In this document: positions 1-5,513 of the stretch, piece by piece
How the letters are laid out: every line of letters starts with the position of its first letter
How positions within the stretch are numbered: the first letter of the stretch is position 1
Origin: Planctomycetales bacterium
Lineage (GTDB): Bacteria > Planctomycetota > Planctomycetia > Pirellulales > Thermoguttaceae
Assembly: GCA_007122045.1 (NCBI GenBank)
Contig: SKJM01000069.1
Location: forward strand, 1 to 5,513
Reading direction: 5' to 3'
Length of the DNA: 5,513 bases
Notes under the pieces: model-generated
What the model was told of the DNA's origin: nothing
Databases searched by the model: none
Seen by the model: the letters and a program-made list of their open reading frames with translations, nothing else
Made by a program: the position numbers and the translations under genes

Positions 1-26
1 AAGCCGCCTCAAGGCGGGACTCCAAC
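1..26. repeat. Second copy of the REP-like unit, at the left window edge
   Basis: This stretch is identical at 25 of 26 positions to the reverse complement of 3858-3883. It contains a perfect hairpin CCGCCT/AGGCGG (4-17, CA centre) followed by ACTCCAAC (19-26). The only difference (base 13) turns the G.T wobble of the other copy into a Watson-Crick pair. If the element is paired like the other one, its partner unit lies just beyond the left edge of the window. Confidence 0.75.
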
Positions 27-49
27 GGTCAGCAATCCGTTGCTGCACC
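27..49 (-). other. Stem-loop downstream of the histidine kinase gene
   Basis: CAGCAA/TTGCTG forms a perfect 6-bp stem around a 4-base loop (30-45). GGT (27-29) can pair with ACC (47-49) if base 46 is bulged, giving 9 pairs in total. It begins 36 bases past the kinase stop codon and abuts the repeat unit at 1-26. It could slow RNA decay or help end transcription, but no T-run follows on the minus strand, so it is not called as a Rho-independent terminator. Confidence 0.4.
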
Positions 50-85
50 CCGGCGACGGTGCGCGCGTCGCGGGCGAACAAGACG

Positions 86-1123
86 CTACTGCCCGGCCGC
101 CGCCACCGGCGCCGCGCCGGCTTCGACAATCGGCAGGGTGACGGAAACCGTGCTGCCCTTGCCGGGCGTGCTGTCGATGGCCAGTTCCCCTCCGAGCAGT
201 TGCGCGCGCTGGCGGATGCCCTCGAGGCCGAAGTGGTCGTCGGGCACCGATTCGGGGTCGAAGCCGGTTCCCCAGTCGCGCACCTCGAGGCGCAGCGTCC
301 CGTCCTGCTGGGTCAAGGTGACGGCCACGCGGTCGGTGCCGCTGTGCCGGCAGGCGTTGGCCAGGGCCTCCTGGGCCATGCGGTAGACGGCGTTTTCGAG
401 GACGGCGGGCAGGCGGACGAACTGCACGTCGGCGCGGAAATCGATTTCGGGCCCTTTCGGCGGCCCCAGGTCGTCGATGAGACCGCCCAGGGCGGCTTGC
501 AGTCCGGAAACGTCCAGCGCCGGCGGGCGAACCCCGCTAATGAGCCTCCGCGCTTCGGCGTGGGCTTGGTGCACAAGGTCCACGGCGGTGCGATAGGCGA
601 GGTCGGCCTGTTCGGGGACGGTGGGGCGTTGGGCCTCGTACGCTTGCAGGTGCATCATGGCGCCGGCCAACTGCTGCGCCAAGCCGTCGTGGATGTCGTA
701 CCCGATCACGCGCCGTTCGTGGTCGCTTGCTTGCAGCAGGCGGCCGAGGGTCCGCTGCTGTCGCTCGAGCGCGTGCTGCGCTTGGGCCCGCCGGTCGGCT
801 TCCTGCCGCAGTCGTTCGTTCAGTTGGAGGATTTCCTCGGCGCGTTGCAGGCGTTTGATGAGCGGGCCGAGGTAGACGACCGCGACCACCATGAGGATGG
901 AGATGAGCAGGGCGACGGTTTCGGCGGCCAGGTCGACCGGCGACGTGTCGTCGCCGGTGAGCAGGCGGCCGAGCGTGATGGCCCGTCGCAGGCCCATTAA
1001 TCCGATGGCGGCGGCCAGCGCGGTCCAGGCGGGACTGCGGCCGGTAATGCGTGCCAGCCGGAGCGCTCCGGCGGCGGCAAGGAACTGCAAGCCCACCGAG
1101 ACGACCAGAATCGACGCCTCCAT
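86..1123 (-). CDS. Membrane sensor histidine kinase, HisKA_3 / NarL-partner type
   Basis: This is a two-component sensor kinase of the NarX/LiaS/DesK group, which normally phosphorylates a LuxR-type (NarL family) response regulator. Of its 345 residues, the N-terminal part has about three hydrophobic helices (roughly 5-24, 32-48 and 68-89) with only short loops, so there is no sizeable extracytoplasmic sensor domain. A charged coiled-coil (about 91-130) leads to the HisKA_3 dimerisation domain with the phospho-acceptor His145 in ERRVIGYDIHDGLAQQL. The ATPase domain (about 243-332) has the N box EALANACRHS (Asn256), the G1 box RDWGTGF (Asp283) and the G2 region FGLEGIRQRA, ending GKGSTVSVTLP. 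All catalytic residues are present. The short Ala-rich tail is not conserved in kind. The ATG at 1123 has only a weak GGTGGA-like ribosome site 3 bases upstream. The signal is unknown. It is co-directional with hypE but separated by 221 bp, and no regulator lies in the window, so a link to hydrogenase control is possible but unproven. Confidence 0.93.
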   Translation of the reverse strand: MEASILVVSVGLQFLAAAGALRLARITGRSPAWTALAAAIGLMGLRRAITLGRLLTGDDTSPVDLAAETVALLISILMVVAVVYLGPLIKRLQRAEEILQLNERLRQEADRRAQAQHALERQQRTLGRLLQASDHERRVIGYDIHDGLAQQLAGAMMHLQAYEAQRPTVPEQADLAYRTAVDLVHQAHAEARRLISGVRPPALDVSGLQAALGGLIDDLGPPKGPEIDFRADVQFVRLPAVLENAVYRMAQEALANACRHSGTDRVAVTLTQQDGTLRLEVRDWGTGFDPESVPDDHFGLEGIRQRAQLLGGELAIDSTPGKGSTVSVTLPIVEAGAAPVAAAGQ

Positions 1124-1294
1124 CGGTCCACCGTATGCAACGGGAGGTCCTGTTCCACGGAGGTCGAACCCACGCCCGTCAGCGCTTCCGTGGGGTCGGC
1201 CGAGCTGTTCCGTTTCACCGGGTCGAGCCCGTGCGGCGCGCCCCGACCGTTTGCCCGGTAGGTGTGGCCCGATCGCGGTAGCCGCATTCTTGTG

Positions 1295-1323
1295 AGTTTT
1301 GCTGCCTGTCTAGTCGCTGTCAA
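1295..1323 (-). promoter_or_regulatory. Candidate sigma70-type promoter for the histidine kinase gene
   Basis: On the minus strand there is a perfect TTGACA (plus strand 1318-1323), a 17-base spacer and AAAACT (1295-1300) in the -10 position. The -35 box matches the consensus fully but the -10 box matches TATAAT at only 3 of 6 positions. It points toward the kinase gene and would leave a leader of about 165 bases before the ATG at 1123. The A/T-rich patch stands out in a very GC-rich region. It suggests that the kinase is not solely read from the hyp operon. Prediction only. Confidence 0.35.
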
Positions 1324-1344
1324 GCCGCCCCCCCGAGAAACTTT

Positions 1345-2406
1345 TCAGCAGATGCGCGGCATCTGCTCGCCAGAGAGCAGGTCGAGGATGCGGCCGCCCC
1401 CGAAGGGGCTCTGAAGCTCGACCACGCCCGGGTGCTCGTCGACCACCAGGCCGATGACGGCCGGGCTTTCGGCCAGCGGGTGGGCGTGCATGAGGTGGAG
1501 CACCTCCTCGACCGACTCGGCGGGGCAGAAGGCCACCAGGCGGCCTTCATTGGCGGCGTACAGCGGGTCGAGCCCCAGCAGTTCGCACGCGCTGCGCACG
1601 CCTTCGCACACGGGAATGGCCGCCTCCTCCAACTCGATGCCCACCTGGGCGTGGCGGGCAATCTCGTTCAGCGCGGCGGCCAATCCGCCGCGCGTCAGGT
1701 CGCGCAGGCAGTGCAATTCGCCGTCGGCGGCCAGCATGGTTTCGACCAAGCCGTGAAGCGGCGCGCAGTCGCTTTCGGGGGCCCCGGCGAAGTCGAGCCC
1801 CTCGCGGACCGACATCACCGCAATGCCGTGGCGGCCGAGGTCGCCGCTGAGGAGGACGGCGTCGCCCGGCTCGACCCGGCCGGGCCGGATGTCGGTGCGC
1901 GGCCCGATCAGCCCAATGCCGGCCGTATTGATGTACATCCCGTCGCCGCGGCCGCGGTCGACCACCTTGGTATCGCCGGTGACGATCTGCACGCCCGCCT
2001 CGTCGGCCGCCTGGCGCATCGACTCGACGATGCGGCGGAGGGTGTCCAGCGGCAAGCCCTCTTCGAGAATGAAGCCGGCGCTGAGGTACAGCGGCTTCGC
2101 CCCGGTCATGGCCAGGTCGTTGACGGTGCCGCAAACGGCCAGCGTGCCGATGTCGCCGCCGGGAAAGAACAGGGGCGTGACGACGAACGAATCAGTGGTG
2201 AAGGCCAGCCGCTCCCGGCCCACCTCCACCAGCGCGCTGTCGTGCGGGATGGCCGGCCGACCGGCGGCGAAACCCGGCAGGAACAGGCCCTCGATCAGCT
2301 CCTGCATCAGCCGCCCGCCGCCGCCGTGGGCCATCTGCACGGTCGGGTAGTCGCGCAGCGGCAGGGGGCAACTGAGGGTCACTTCGCGGGGATGTCCGTT
2401 GGTCAT
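1345..2406 (-). CDS. hypE: Carbamoyl dehydratase HypE, hydrogenase maturation
   Basis: HypE is carbamoylated by HypF on its C-terminal cysteine and dehydrates the thiocarboxamide to a thiocyanate with ATP, then donates the CN group to HypC-HypD. The protein is 353 residues from the chosen start, a little longer than the usual 330-340 because of about 20 extra N-terminal residues. It belongs to the AIR synthase/PurM-like ATP-binding superfamily: glycine-rich AHGGGGR at 26-32, TTDSFVV at 70-76, VNDLAMTGA at 95-103, GDTKVV at 144-149 and a DLTRGGL motif in the second domain. It ends exactly in PRIC, the flexible tail whose cysteine carries the carbamoyl and cyano group. The start ATG at 2406 has an AGGAG Shine-Dalgarno (plus-strand ctcct, 2413-2417) 6 bases away. 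An alternative in-frame TTG at 2454 would add 16 residues read through a palindrome and has its GGAG only 2 bases away, so I rejected it. Last hyp gene of the visible operon. Confidence 0.96.
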   Translation of the reverse strand: MTNGHPREVTLSCPLPLRDYPTVQMAHGGGGRLMQELIEGLFLPGFAAGRPAIPHDSALVEVGRERLAFTTDSFVVTPLFFPGGDIGTLAVCGTVNDLAMTGAKPLYLSAGFILEEGLPLDTLRRIVESMRQAADEAGVQIVTGDTKVVDRGRGDGMYINTAGIGLIGPRTDIRPGRVEPGDAVLLSGDLGRHGIAVMSVREGLDFAGAPESDCAPLHGLVETMLAADGELHCLRDLTRGGLAAALNEIARHAQVGIELEEAAIPVCEGVRSACELLGLDPLYAANEGRLVAFCPAESVEEVLHLMHAHPLAESPAVIGLVVDEHPGVVELQSPFGGGRILDLLSGEQMPRIC

Positions 2407-2412
2407 GGCAGG

Positions 2413-2417
2413 CTCCT
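2413..2417 (-). promoter_or_regulatory. Ribosome binding site that decides the hypE start
   Basis: AGGAG on the minus strand, 6 bases before the ATG at 2406, is the best Shine-Dalgarno in the window. It favours this start over the upstream in-frame TTG at 2454. Confidence 0.75.
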
Positions 2418-2428
2418 GTTGGCTGAAA

Positions 2429-2441
2429 GGGGACAGTCCCC
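2429..2441. repeat. Short perfect palindrome GGGGA-CAG-TCCCC in the hypD-hypE spacer
   Basis: GGGGA (2429-2433) and TCCCC (2437-2441) are perfect inverted repeats around a 3-base centre. The palindrome sits in the 55-bp spacer between the hypD stop (2462) and the hypE ATG (2406), 11 bases upstream of the hypE Shine-Dalgarno on the minus strand. In the mRNA it would form a small GC-only-tipped hairpin between two otherwise tightly packed genes. Similar G4ACTGTC4 palindromes occur as dispersed repeats in various environmental bacterial genomes as far as I recall; whether this one belongs to such a family cannot be judged from one copy. Confidence 0.55.
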
Positions 2442-2461
2442 CGTGAACGTTCAATGCTCCG

Positions 2462-3547
2462 TCACTTCCGCCGATACCGATAGTAGGCCGCGCAGGCGCC
2501 CTCGGCGGAAACCATGAGGGCGCCTAAAGGCTGCTCCGGGGTGCATTCTACGCCGAACGAGGGGCATTCGCAGGGCCGAAGCCGTCCTTGGAGCACGTCG
2601 CCGGCCCGGCACGCGTCGGGCTCCTCGGCCGTAATATGCCCGAGGTCGAACCGGCGCTCGGCGTCGAACCGGGCATACGCCGGGCCGAGCCGCCACCCAC
2701 TGGCCGGTATCTCGCCAATGCCGCGCCACTTCCGCCCGGTCGGCTCGAACACCTCGGCCACCTGCCGCTGGGCCGCCGGGTTCCCTTCCGGGCGCACGGC
2801 CCGCGGGTAGGCGTTCGCAACCTCGTGCCGGCCCGACTCGAGCTGCTCGACGCACATCAGCACGCCCCGCAAAATATCCAGCGGCTCGAAGCCCGTAATG
2901 ACGATGGGCACCCGGTACCGCTCGGCCAGCGGCCGGTACTCGGCCGCGCCCATCACCGTGCACACGTGGCCGGCGGCCAGGAACCCCTGCACCCGGCAGT
3001 CGGGGACGTCGAGCACGGCGCGGATGGCCGGCGGCACGAGCACGTGCGCCACCAGCATGGAGAAGTTCTCCAGCCCCAGCCGCGCGGCCTGCACGGCGGC
3101 CATCGCGTTGGCCGGGGCCGTCGTCTCGAACCCGATCGCGAAGAACACCACCTGCCGGTCCGGATGCTTGCGGGCCAGGGTGACCGCGTCGATGGGCGAG
3201 TACACCACTCGCACGTCGCCGCCTTCGCTCTTGACGGTGAACAGGTCCTTGCCCGAGCCCGGCACGCGAAGCATGTCGCCGAAGCTGCACAAGATCACCT
3301 CCGGGCGGGCGGCCAGTGCAATGGCCCGGTCGATCGTTTCGAGGGGCGTGACGCACACCGGGCAGCCGGGGCCGTGAATCAGGCGGATCTCGTCCGGCAG
3401 GATCTCATCGAGGGCGAACCGGACGATGGCGTGGGTCTGCCCGCCGCACACCTCCATGATGTTCCACGGCCGGGTTACCCGGGCCGCGATGGCGCGCACC
3501 AGGGACCGGGCGGCGTCGGCATTGCGGTATTCGTCGAGGTACTTCAT
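2462..3547 (-). CDS. hypD: Hydrogenase maturation iron-sulfur protein HypD
   Basis: HypD is the [4Fe-4S] scaffold on which, with HypC, the Fe(CN)2CO part of the [NiFe] active site is assembled; it accepts cyanide from thiocyanated HypE. The 361 residues match the usual family length. The N-terminal catalytic signature is intact: [10 protein letters not shown] (Cys34, His39) and [11 protein letters not shown] (Cys62 and Cys65, a CxxC thiol pair). The central Rossmann-like domains carry [11 protein letters not shown] and [12 protein letters not shown]. The C-terminal cluster-binding region has cysteines at 313, 328, 335 and 352, the four expected ligands, within [16 protein letters not shown] and EGACAAYY. 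One additional cysteine, 326, precedes the second ligand (CEC). The start ATG overlaps the hypC stop by 4 bases, and a GGAG ribosome site lies 7 bases upstream inside hypC. hypE follows after 55 bp. Confidence 0.98.
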   Translation of the reverse strand: MKYLDEYRNADAARSLVRAIAARVTRPWNIMEVCGGQTHAIVRFALDEILPDEIRLIHGPGCPVCVTPLETIDRAIALAARPEVILCSFGDMLRVPGSGKDLFTVKSEGGDVRVVYSPIDAVTLARKHPDRQVVFFAIGFETTAPANAMAAVQAARLGLENFSMLVAHVLVPPAIRAVLDVPDCRVQGFLAAGHVCTVMGAAEYRPLAERYRVPIVITGFEPLDILRGVLMCVEQLESGRHEVANAYPRAVRPEGNPAAQRQVAEVFEPTGRKWRGIGEIPASGWRLGPAYARFDAERRFDLGHITAEEPDACRAGDVLQGRLRPCECPSFGVECTPEQPLGALMVSAEGACAAYYRYRRK

Positions 3548-3834
3548 CCGGTCTCTCCACCCCCGCCGCGTTCCGCTGCTTCCGACGCTTCCGGCCCTCC
3601 CGGCGCTCCCATGGCTTCAATCTCTTCAATATATCGGAACACCTCCTCGGCTTCGGCCTCGTCAATCTGGTTGATGGCAAAGCCCACGTGGACCAGCACG
3701 TACTGGCCGGGCTGGGCTTCGGGCGTGTAGGCGAGGCAAATGTCCTTGATAATGCCCCCGAACTCGACCTTCGCCATGGGCAACTGGTCGCGCTGGAAGG
3801 TCTCAACAATTTTCCCGGGAATTCCAAGACACAT
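3544..3834 (-). CDS. hypC: Hydrogenase assembly chaperone HypC/HybG family
   Basis: HypC is the small chaperone that pairs with HypD to hold the iron while its CN and CO ligands are attached, then carries the Fe(CN)2CO unit to the hydrogenase large-subunit precursor. The protein is 96 residues, slightly longer than the usual 75-90. It begins MCLGIPGK, with the essential Cys2 that binds iron and contacts HypD; the [13 protein letters not shown] stretch (42-54) with His49 is the other family hallmark. The open frame runs 24 codons further upstream, but the start at 3834 is firm. It places the cysteine second, and an AGGA Shine-Dalgarno (plus-strand tcct at 3841-3844) sits 6 bases before it, while the longer frame would be translated through a repeat element. 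The last 20 residues or so are a Gly/Glu/Ala-rich tail outside the conserved fold. The stop overlaps the hypD start (ATGA), so the two partners are probably translationally coupled. Confidence 0.96.
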   Translation of the reverse strand: MCLGIPGKIVETFQRDQLPMAKVEFGGIIKDICLAYTPEAQPGQYVLVHVGFAINQIDEAEAEEVFRYIEEIEAMGAPGGPEASEAAERGGGGETG

Positions 3835-3840
3835 AATCAA

Positions 3841-3844
3841 TCCT
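3841..3844 (-). promoter_or_regulatory. Ribosome binding site that decides the hypC start
   Basis: AGGA on the minus strand, 6 bases before the ATG of MCLGIPG at 3834, lies directly after the double-hairpin repeat. It supports the short HypC form with cysteine in second position. Confidence 0.7.
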
Positions 3845-3857
3845 GTACTGTAAGGGA

Positions 3858-3912
3858 GTTGGAGTCCCGCTTTGAGGCGGCTTTTCCCGCCGGCTAGAGC
3901 CGGCACTCCAAC
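3858..3912. repeat. Paired REP-like palindromic element between hypF and hypC
   Basis: This is a 55-bp element bounded by perfect 8-bp inverted ends, GTTGGAGT and ACTCCAAC. Inside are two hairpins: left, CCGCTT/AGGCGG (3867-3880, one G.T wobble), and right, GCCGGCT/AGCCGGC (3889-3904, 7 perfect pairs around a 2-base centre). Each hairpin plus its 8-bp end forms one unit, and the two units face each other, as in BIME-type pairs of REP elements. It fills most of the hypF-hypC spacer and would be transcribed within the operon mRNA, just upstream of the hypC ribosome site, where it might affect RNA stability or hypC translation. A near-identical copy of the left arm lies at 1-26. There is no T-tract after either stem, so a classical terminator is unlikely. 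Confidence 0.8.
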
Positions 3913-3928
3913 AGGGCCGGCCGCCGCT

Positions 3929-5513
3929 TCAACTGCAAATCCCTTCCTGCACCGGGGGGGTGGTTCCGTTCTCGTCCTGTGCGTCTCCGCGGGCGTCCTT
4001 CCCGGGCAGGCCCGTGGCCGCGAAAACCTGCCCGAGGGCGATGCCGCCGTCGCCGGGCGGAACGAGGCGATGGGTGAACACCTCGAAGCCGGCCTGTTCG
4101 AGCCGCTGCCGGGCGAGCCGGCTCAAGAGTCCATTCTGGAAGCAACCGCCCGTGAGCACAACCCGGTGGCATCCCGCCCGCCGGGCCGCCGCCTCGGCCA
4201 GGCCCGCCAGGCCGTTGTGAAACCGCGCCGAGACGGTGCCGATGGGAACGCCGGCCCGAAGGTCGGCCAGGAGGGCTTCGACCATGGGCTGCCAGTCGGC
4301 CGTCCACGGTGCGTGGGGGCCGGCGCCGGGGGGCGTTTCGCCGAGGGGGAGAGGATACGCGCCCCGCTCGGCCGGATCGGCCGCGAACTCCAGCGCCATG
4401 GCCGCCTGCCCCTCGAAACTGATGCTCGGGGGCAGCCCGGCCAGCGCCGCCACCGCGTCGAACAGCCGGCCCATGCTGCTGGTGCGCGGTGCGTTCAGCC
4501 CGCGTTCCAGGGCGTCGAAAAGGACATCGAGTTCCTGGCTGGTGAACCACCGGGCGGCGATCTCGCGGGCCTCGCGGCCCCTCGCGGCGAACAGCAGGCC
4601 CAGTGCGGAGCGGCGGGGCTCGCGCACCGCGCGGTCGCCGCCGGGCAGCGGGAAGGGACGCAGGCGCCCGAGGCGCACGAACCCCGCCCGGTCGCAGCGG
4701 AGCATCTCGCCGCCCCACACCGTGCCGTCCGGCCCGTAGCCGGTGCCGTCCCACGAAAGGCCCAGCACCGGCCCCTGCAGCCCATGCTCCGCCATGCACG
4801 CGGCCACGTGGGCATGGTGGTGCTGCACGCGCACCAGGGGCACGTTCCACCGTGCGGCGAGCGCCTCGGCCTCGCGCGTCGACGCGTAGTCGGGGTGCAG
4901 GTCGCACGCCACCGCCGCAGGTCGGACACCGAAAAACGCCGGCAGGTCGGCGGCCGCCCGCCGATGCACTCCGAGGCTCAACACGCTGTCGAGGTCGCCC
5001 ACGTGCGAGCCCACGATGGCCGGCATGGGGAGGGCGTCCTCCCCGGCGTCCTGGGGCAAATCGGCCGCCGATTCGCCCGGCGGGGCAATGGCCAGGGCCA
5101 CGGTGTTCTTCAAGTGCCCACCCACCGCCAGCACCGGCAGCGGCGCCCCGACCGCCACGTAAATCGGCTGCGGCGCGTAACCCCGCGCGCGGCGCAGCAG
5201 TTGAAGCCGGCCGTCGAGTACGCGGCCCACGGAATCGTCGACCGGCCGGACAATGGGCCGATTGTGCGTCAGCAGGCAGTCGGCAATCCGGCCAAGCCGG
5301 CGCAGGGCGTCGGCCGTGGTAATCGCCATCGGCTCTTCGGCCAGGTTCCCGCTCGTGCACACCACCGGCCGCCCCACCGCCGCCAGCAGCAGGTGATGCA
5401 GGGGCGTGTAGGGCAGCATGACCCCCAGGTACGGGTTTCCGGGCGCGACCGCCTCGGCAATTTCGACACAATCGGGGCGCCTTTGCAGCAGCAGGATGGG
5501 GGCCTGCGGCGAT
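3929..5513 (-). CDS. hypF: Carbamoyltransferase HypF, hydrogenase maturation (5' end beyond window)
   Basis: HypF uses carbamoyl phosphate and ATP to make carbamoyl-adenylate and transfers the carbamoyl group to the C-terminal cysteine of HypE, the first step toward the cyanide ligands of [NiFe]-hydrogenases in the cytoplasm. The frame is open to the right edge; 527 codons are visible, against roughly 750-780 residues for the family. The missing part is the N-terminal acylphosphatase domain, the zinc-finger pair and the start of the YrdC-like domain. Visible, numbered from the edge: the end of the YrdC-like domain (residues 1-100) with VMLPYTPLHHLLL at 31-43, TSGN at 53-56 and HNRPI at 83-87; then the Kae1-like domain with GGHLKN at 131-136, HPDY at 206-209, the metal-binding HHHAH at 231-235, DGTGYG at 255-260, GGCFQN at 455-460 and PPGDGGI at 485-491. 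About 25 low-complexity residues follow the conserved end. The first methionine in view (base 5419) is internal, because the codons upstream of it are family-like. The gene leads the operon as seen here; hypC starts 94 bp downstream. Confidence 0.97.
   Translation of the reverse strand, partial: SPQAPILLLQRRPDCVEIAEAVAPGNPYLGVMLPYTPLHHLLLAAVGRPVVCTSGNLAEEPMAITTADALRRLGRIADCLLTHNRPIVRPVDDSVGRVLDGRLQLLRRARGYAPQPIYVAVGAPLPVLAVGGHLKNTVALAIAPPGESAADLPQDAGEDALPMPAIVGSHVGDLDSVLSLGVHRRAAADLPAFFGVRPAAVACDLHPDYASTREAEALAARWNVPLVRVQHHHAHVAACMAEHGLQGPVLGLSWDGTGYGPDGTVWGGEMLRCDRAGFVRLGRLRPFPLPGGDRAVREPRRSALGLLFAARGREAREIAARWFTSQELDVLFDALERGLNAPRTSSMGRLFDAVAALAGLPPSISFEGQAAMALEFAADPAERGAYPLPLGETPPGAGPHAPWTADWQPMVEALLADLRAGVPIGTVSARFHNGLAGLAEAAARRAGCHRVVLTGGCFQNGLLSRLARQRLEQAGFEVFTHRLVPPGDGGIALGQVFAATGLPGKDARGDAQDENGTTPPVQEGICS

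Noticed and set aside
59..1000. Plus-strand open frame of 313 codons opposite the kinase
   Set aside because: It is antisense to a kinase with intact catalytic boxes, and has no motif or plausible ribosome site of its own.
997..1323. Possible small gene in the hypE-kinase gap (minus strand)
   Set aside because: Its 3' half overlaps the kinase start out of frame, and the part in the gap (for example from an ATG near 1286) shows no recognisable motif or good ribosome site.
1432..2517. Plus-strand open frame of 361 codons opposite hypE
   Set aside because: It lies antisense to an intact HypE with all family motifs, its composition is biased and it has no recognisable domain.
2588..3730. Plus-strand open frame of 380 codons opposite hypD and hypC
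   Set aside because: It is a His/Arg/Gly/Ala-rich shadow of strongly conserved minus-strand genes; long antisense frames are common in GC-rich DNA.
3889..3904. Rho-independent terminator after hypF
   Set aside because: The stem is strong, but no T-run follows on the minus strand, and hypC needs transcription through it unless it has a promoter that I cannot see.
3858..3912. CRISPR repeat or insertion-sequence end
   Set aside because: There are no regularly spaced repeats, spacers, target duplications or transposase remnants; the structure fits a REP/BIME-like element better.
3894..5471. Minus-strand open frame of 525 codons in another frame of hypF
   Set aside because: It is very rich in Arg, Gly, Pro and Ala and out of frame with the clear HypF motifs; a typical GC-driven shadow.

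Overview
The window is a GC-rich (clearly above 60% G+C by eye) bacterial stretch in which every supported gene lies on the minus strand, so it reads from right to left. The order of transcription is hypF (5' part beyond the right edge) - hypC - hypD - hypE - a NarL-type sensor histidine kinase. The core is a [NiFe]-hydrogenase maturation cluster. The host is a hydrogenase-bearing bacterium with a dense genome, compact intergenic spacers and small palindromic repeats. The repeats and protein style would fit a Planctomycetota-like environmental lineage, but that placement is an impression and cannot be proven from the sequence.

Layout, right to left. From 5513 to 3929 is the C-terminal two thirds of HypF, cut by the window edge. 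The 94-bp spacer 3835-3928 holds a 55-bp double-hairpin repeat followed by the hypC ribosome binding site. hypC (3544-3834) overlaps hypD (2462-3547) in an ATGA junction. A 55-bp spacer with a perfect GGGGA/TCCCC palindrome separates hypD from hypE (1345-2406). The 221-bp gap 1124-1344 carries a TTGACA-containing candidate promoter pointing at the kinase gene (86-1123). The last 85 bp hold a stem-loop and a second copy of the 26-bp repeat arm found between hypF and hypC.

Function. HypF and HypE make the cyanide ligands: HypF transfers a carbamoyl group to the C-terminal cysteine of HypE, and HypE dehydrates it to a thiocyanate. HypC and HypD form the scaffold on which the Fe(CN)2CO unit is built before transfer to the hydrogenase large subunit. 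All four proteins keep the family's key residues that fall in the window. The nickel-insertion genes hypA and hypB and the hydrogenase structural genes are not here. The kinase has three predicted membrane helices, a coiled-coil and intact catalytic boxes; its partner regulator would lie beyond the left edge if it is adjacent.

I see no evidence of a new multi-gene system. The points most worth checking are the inverted and covarying repeat units, the palindrome that affects the hypE start, and whether the kinase is functionally linked to hydrogen metabolism.
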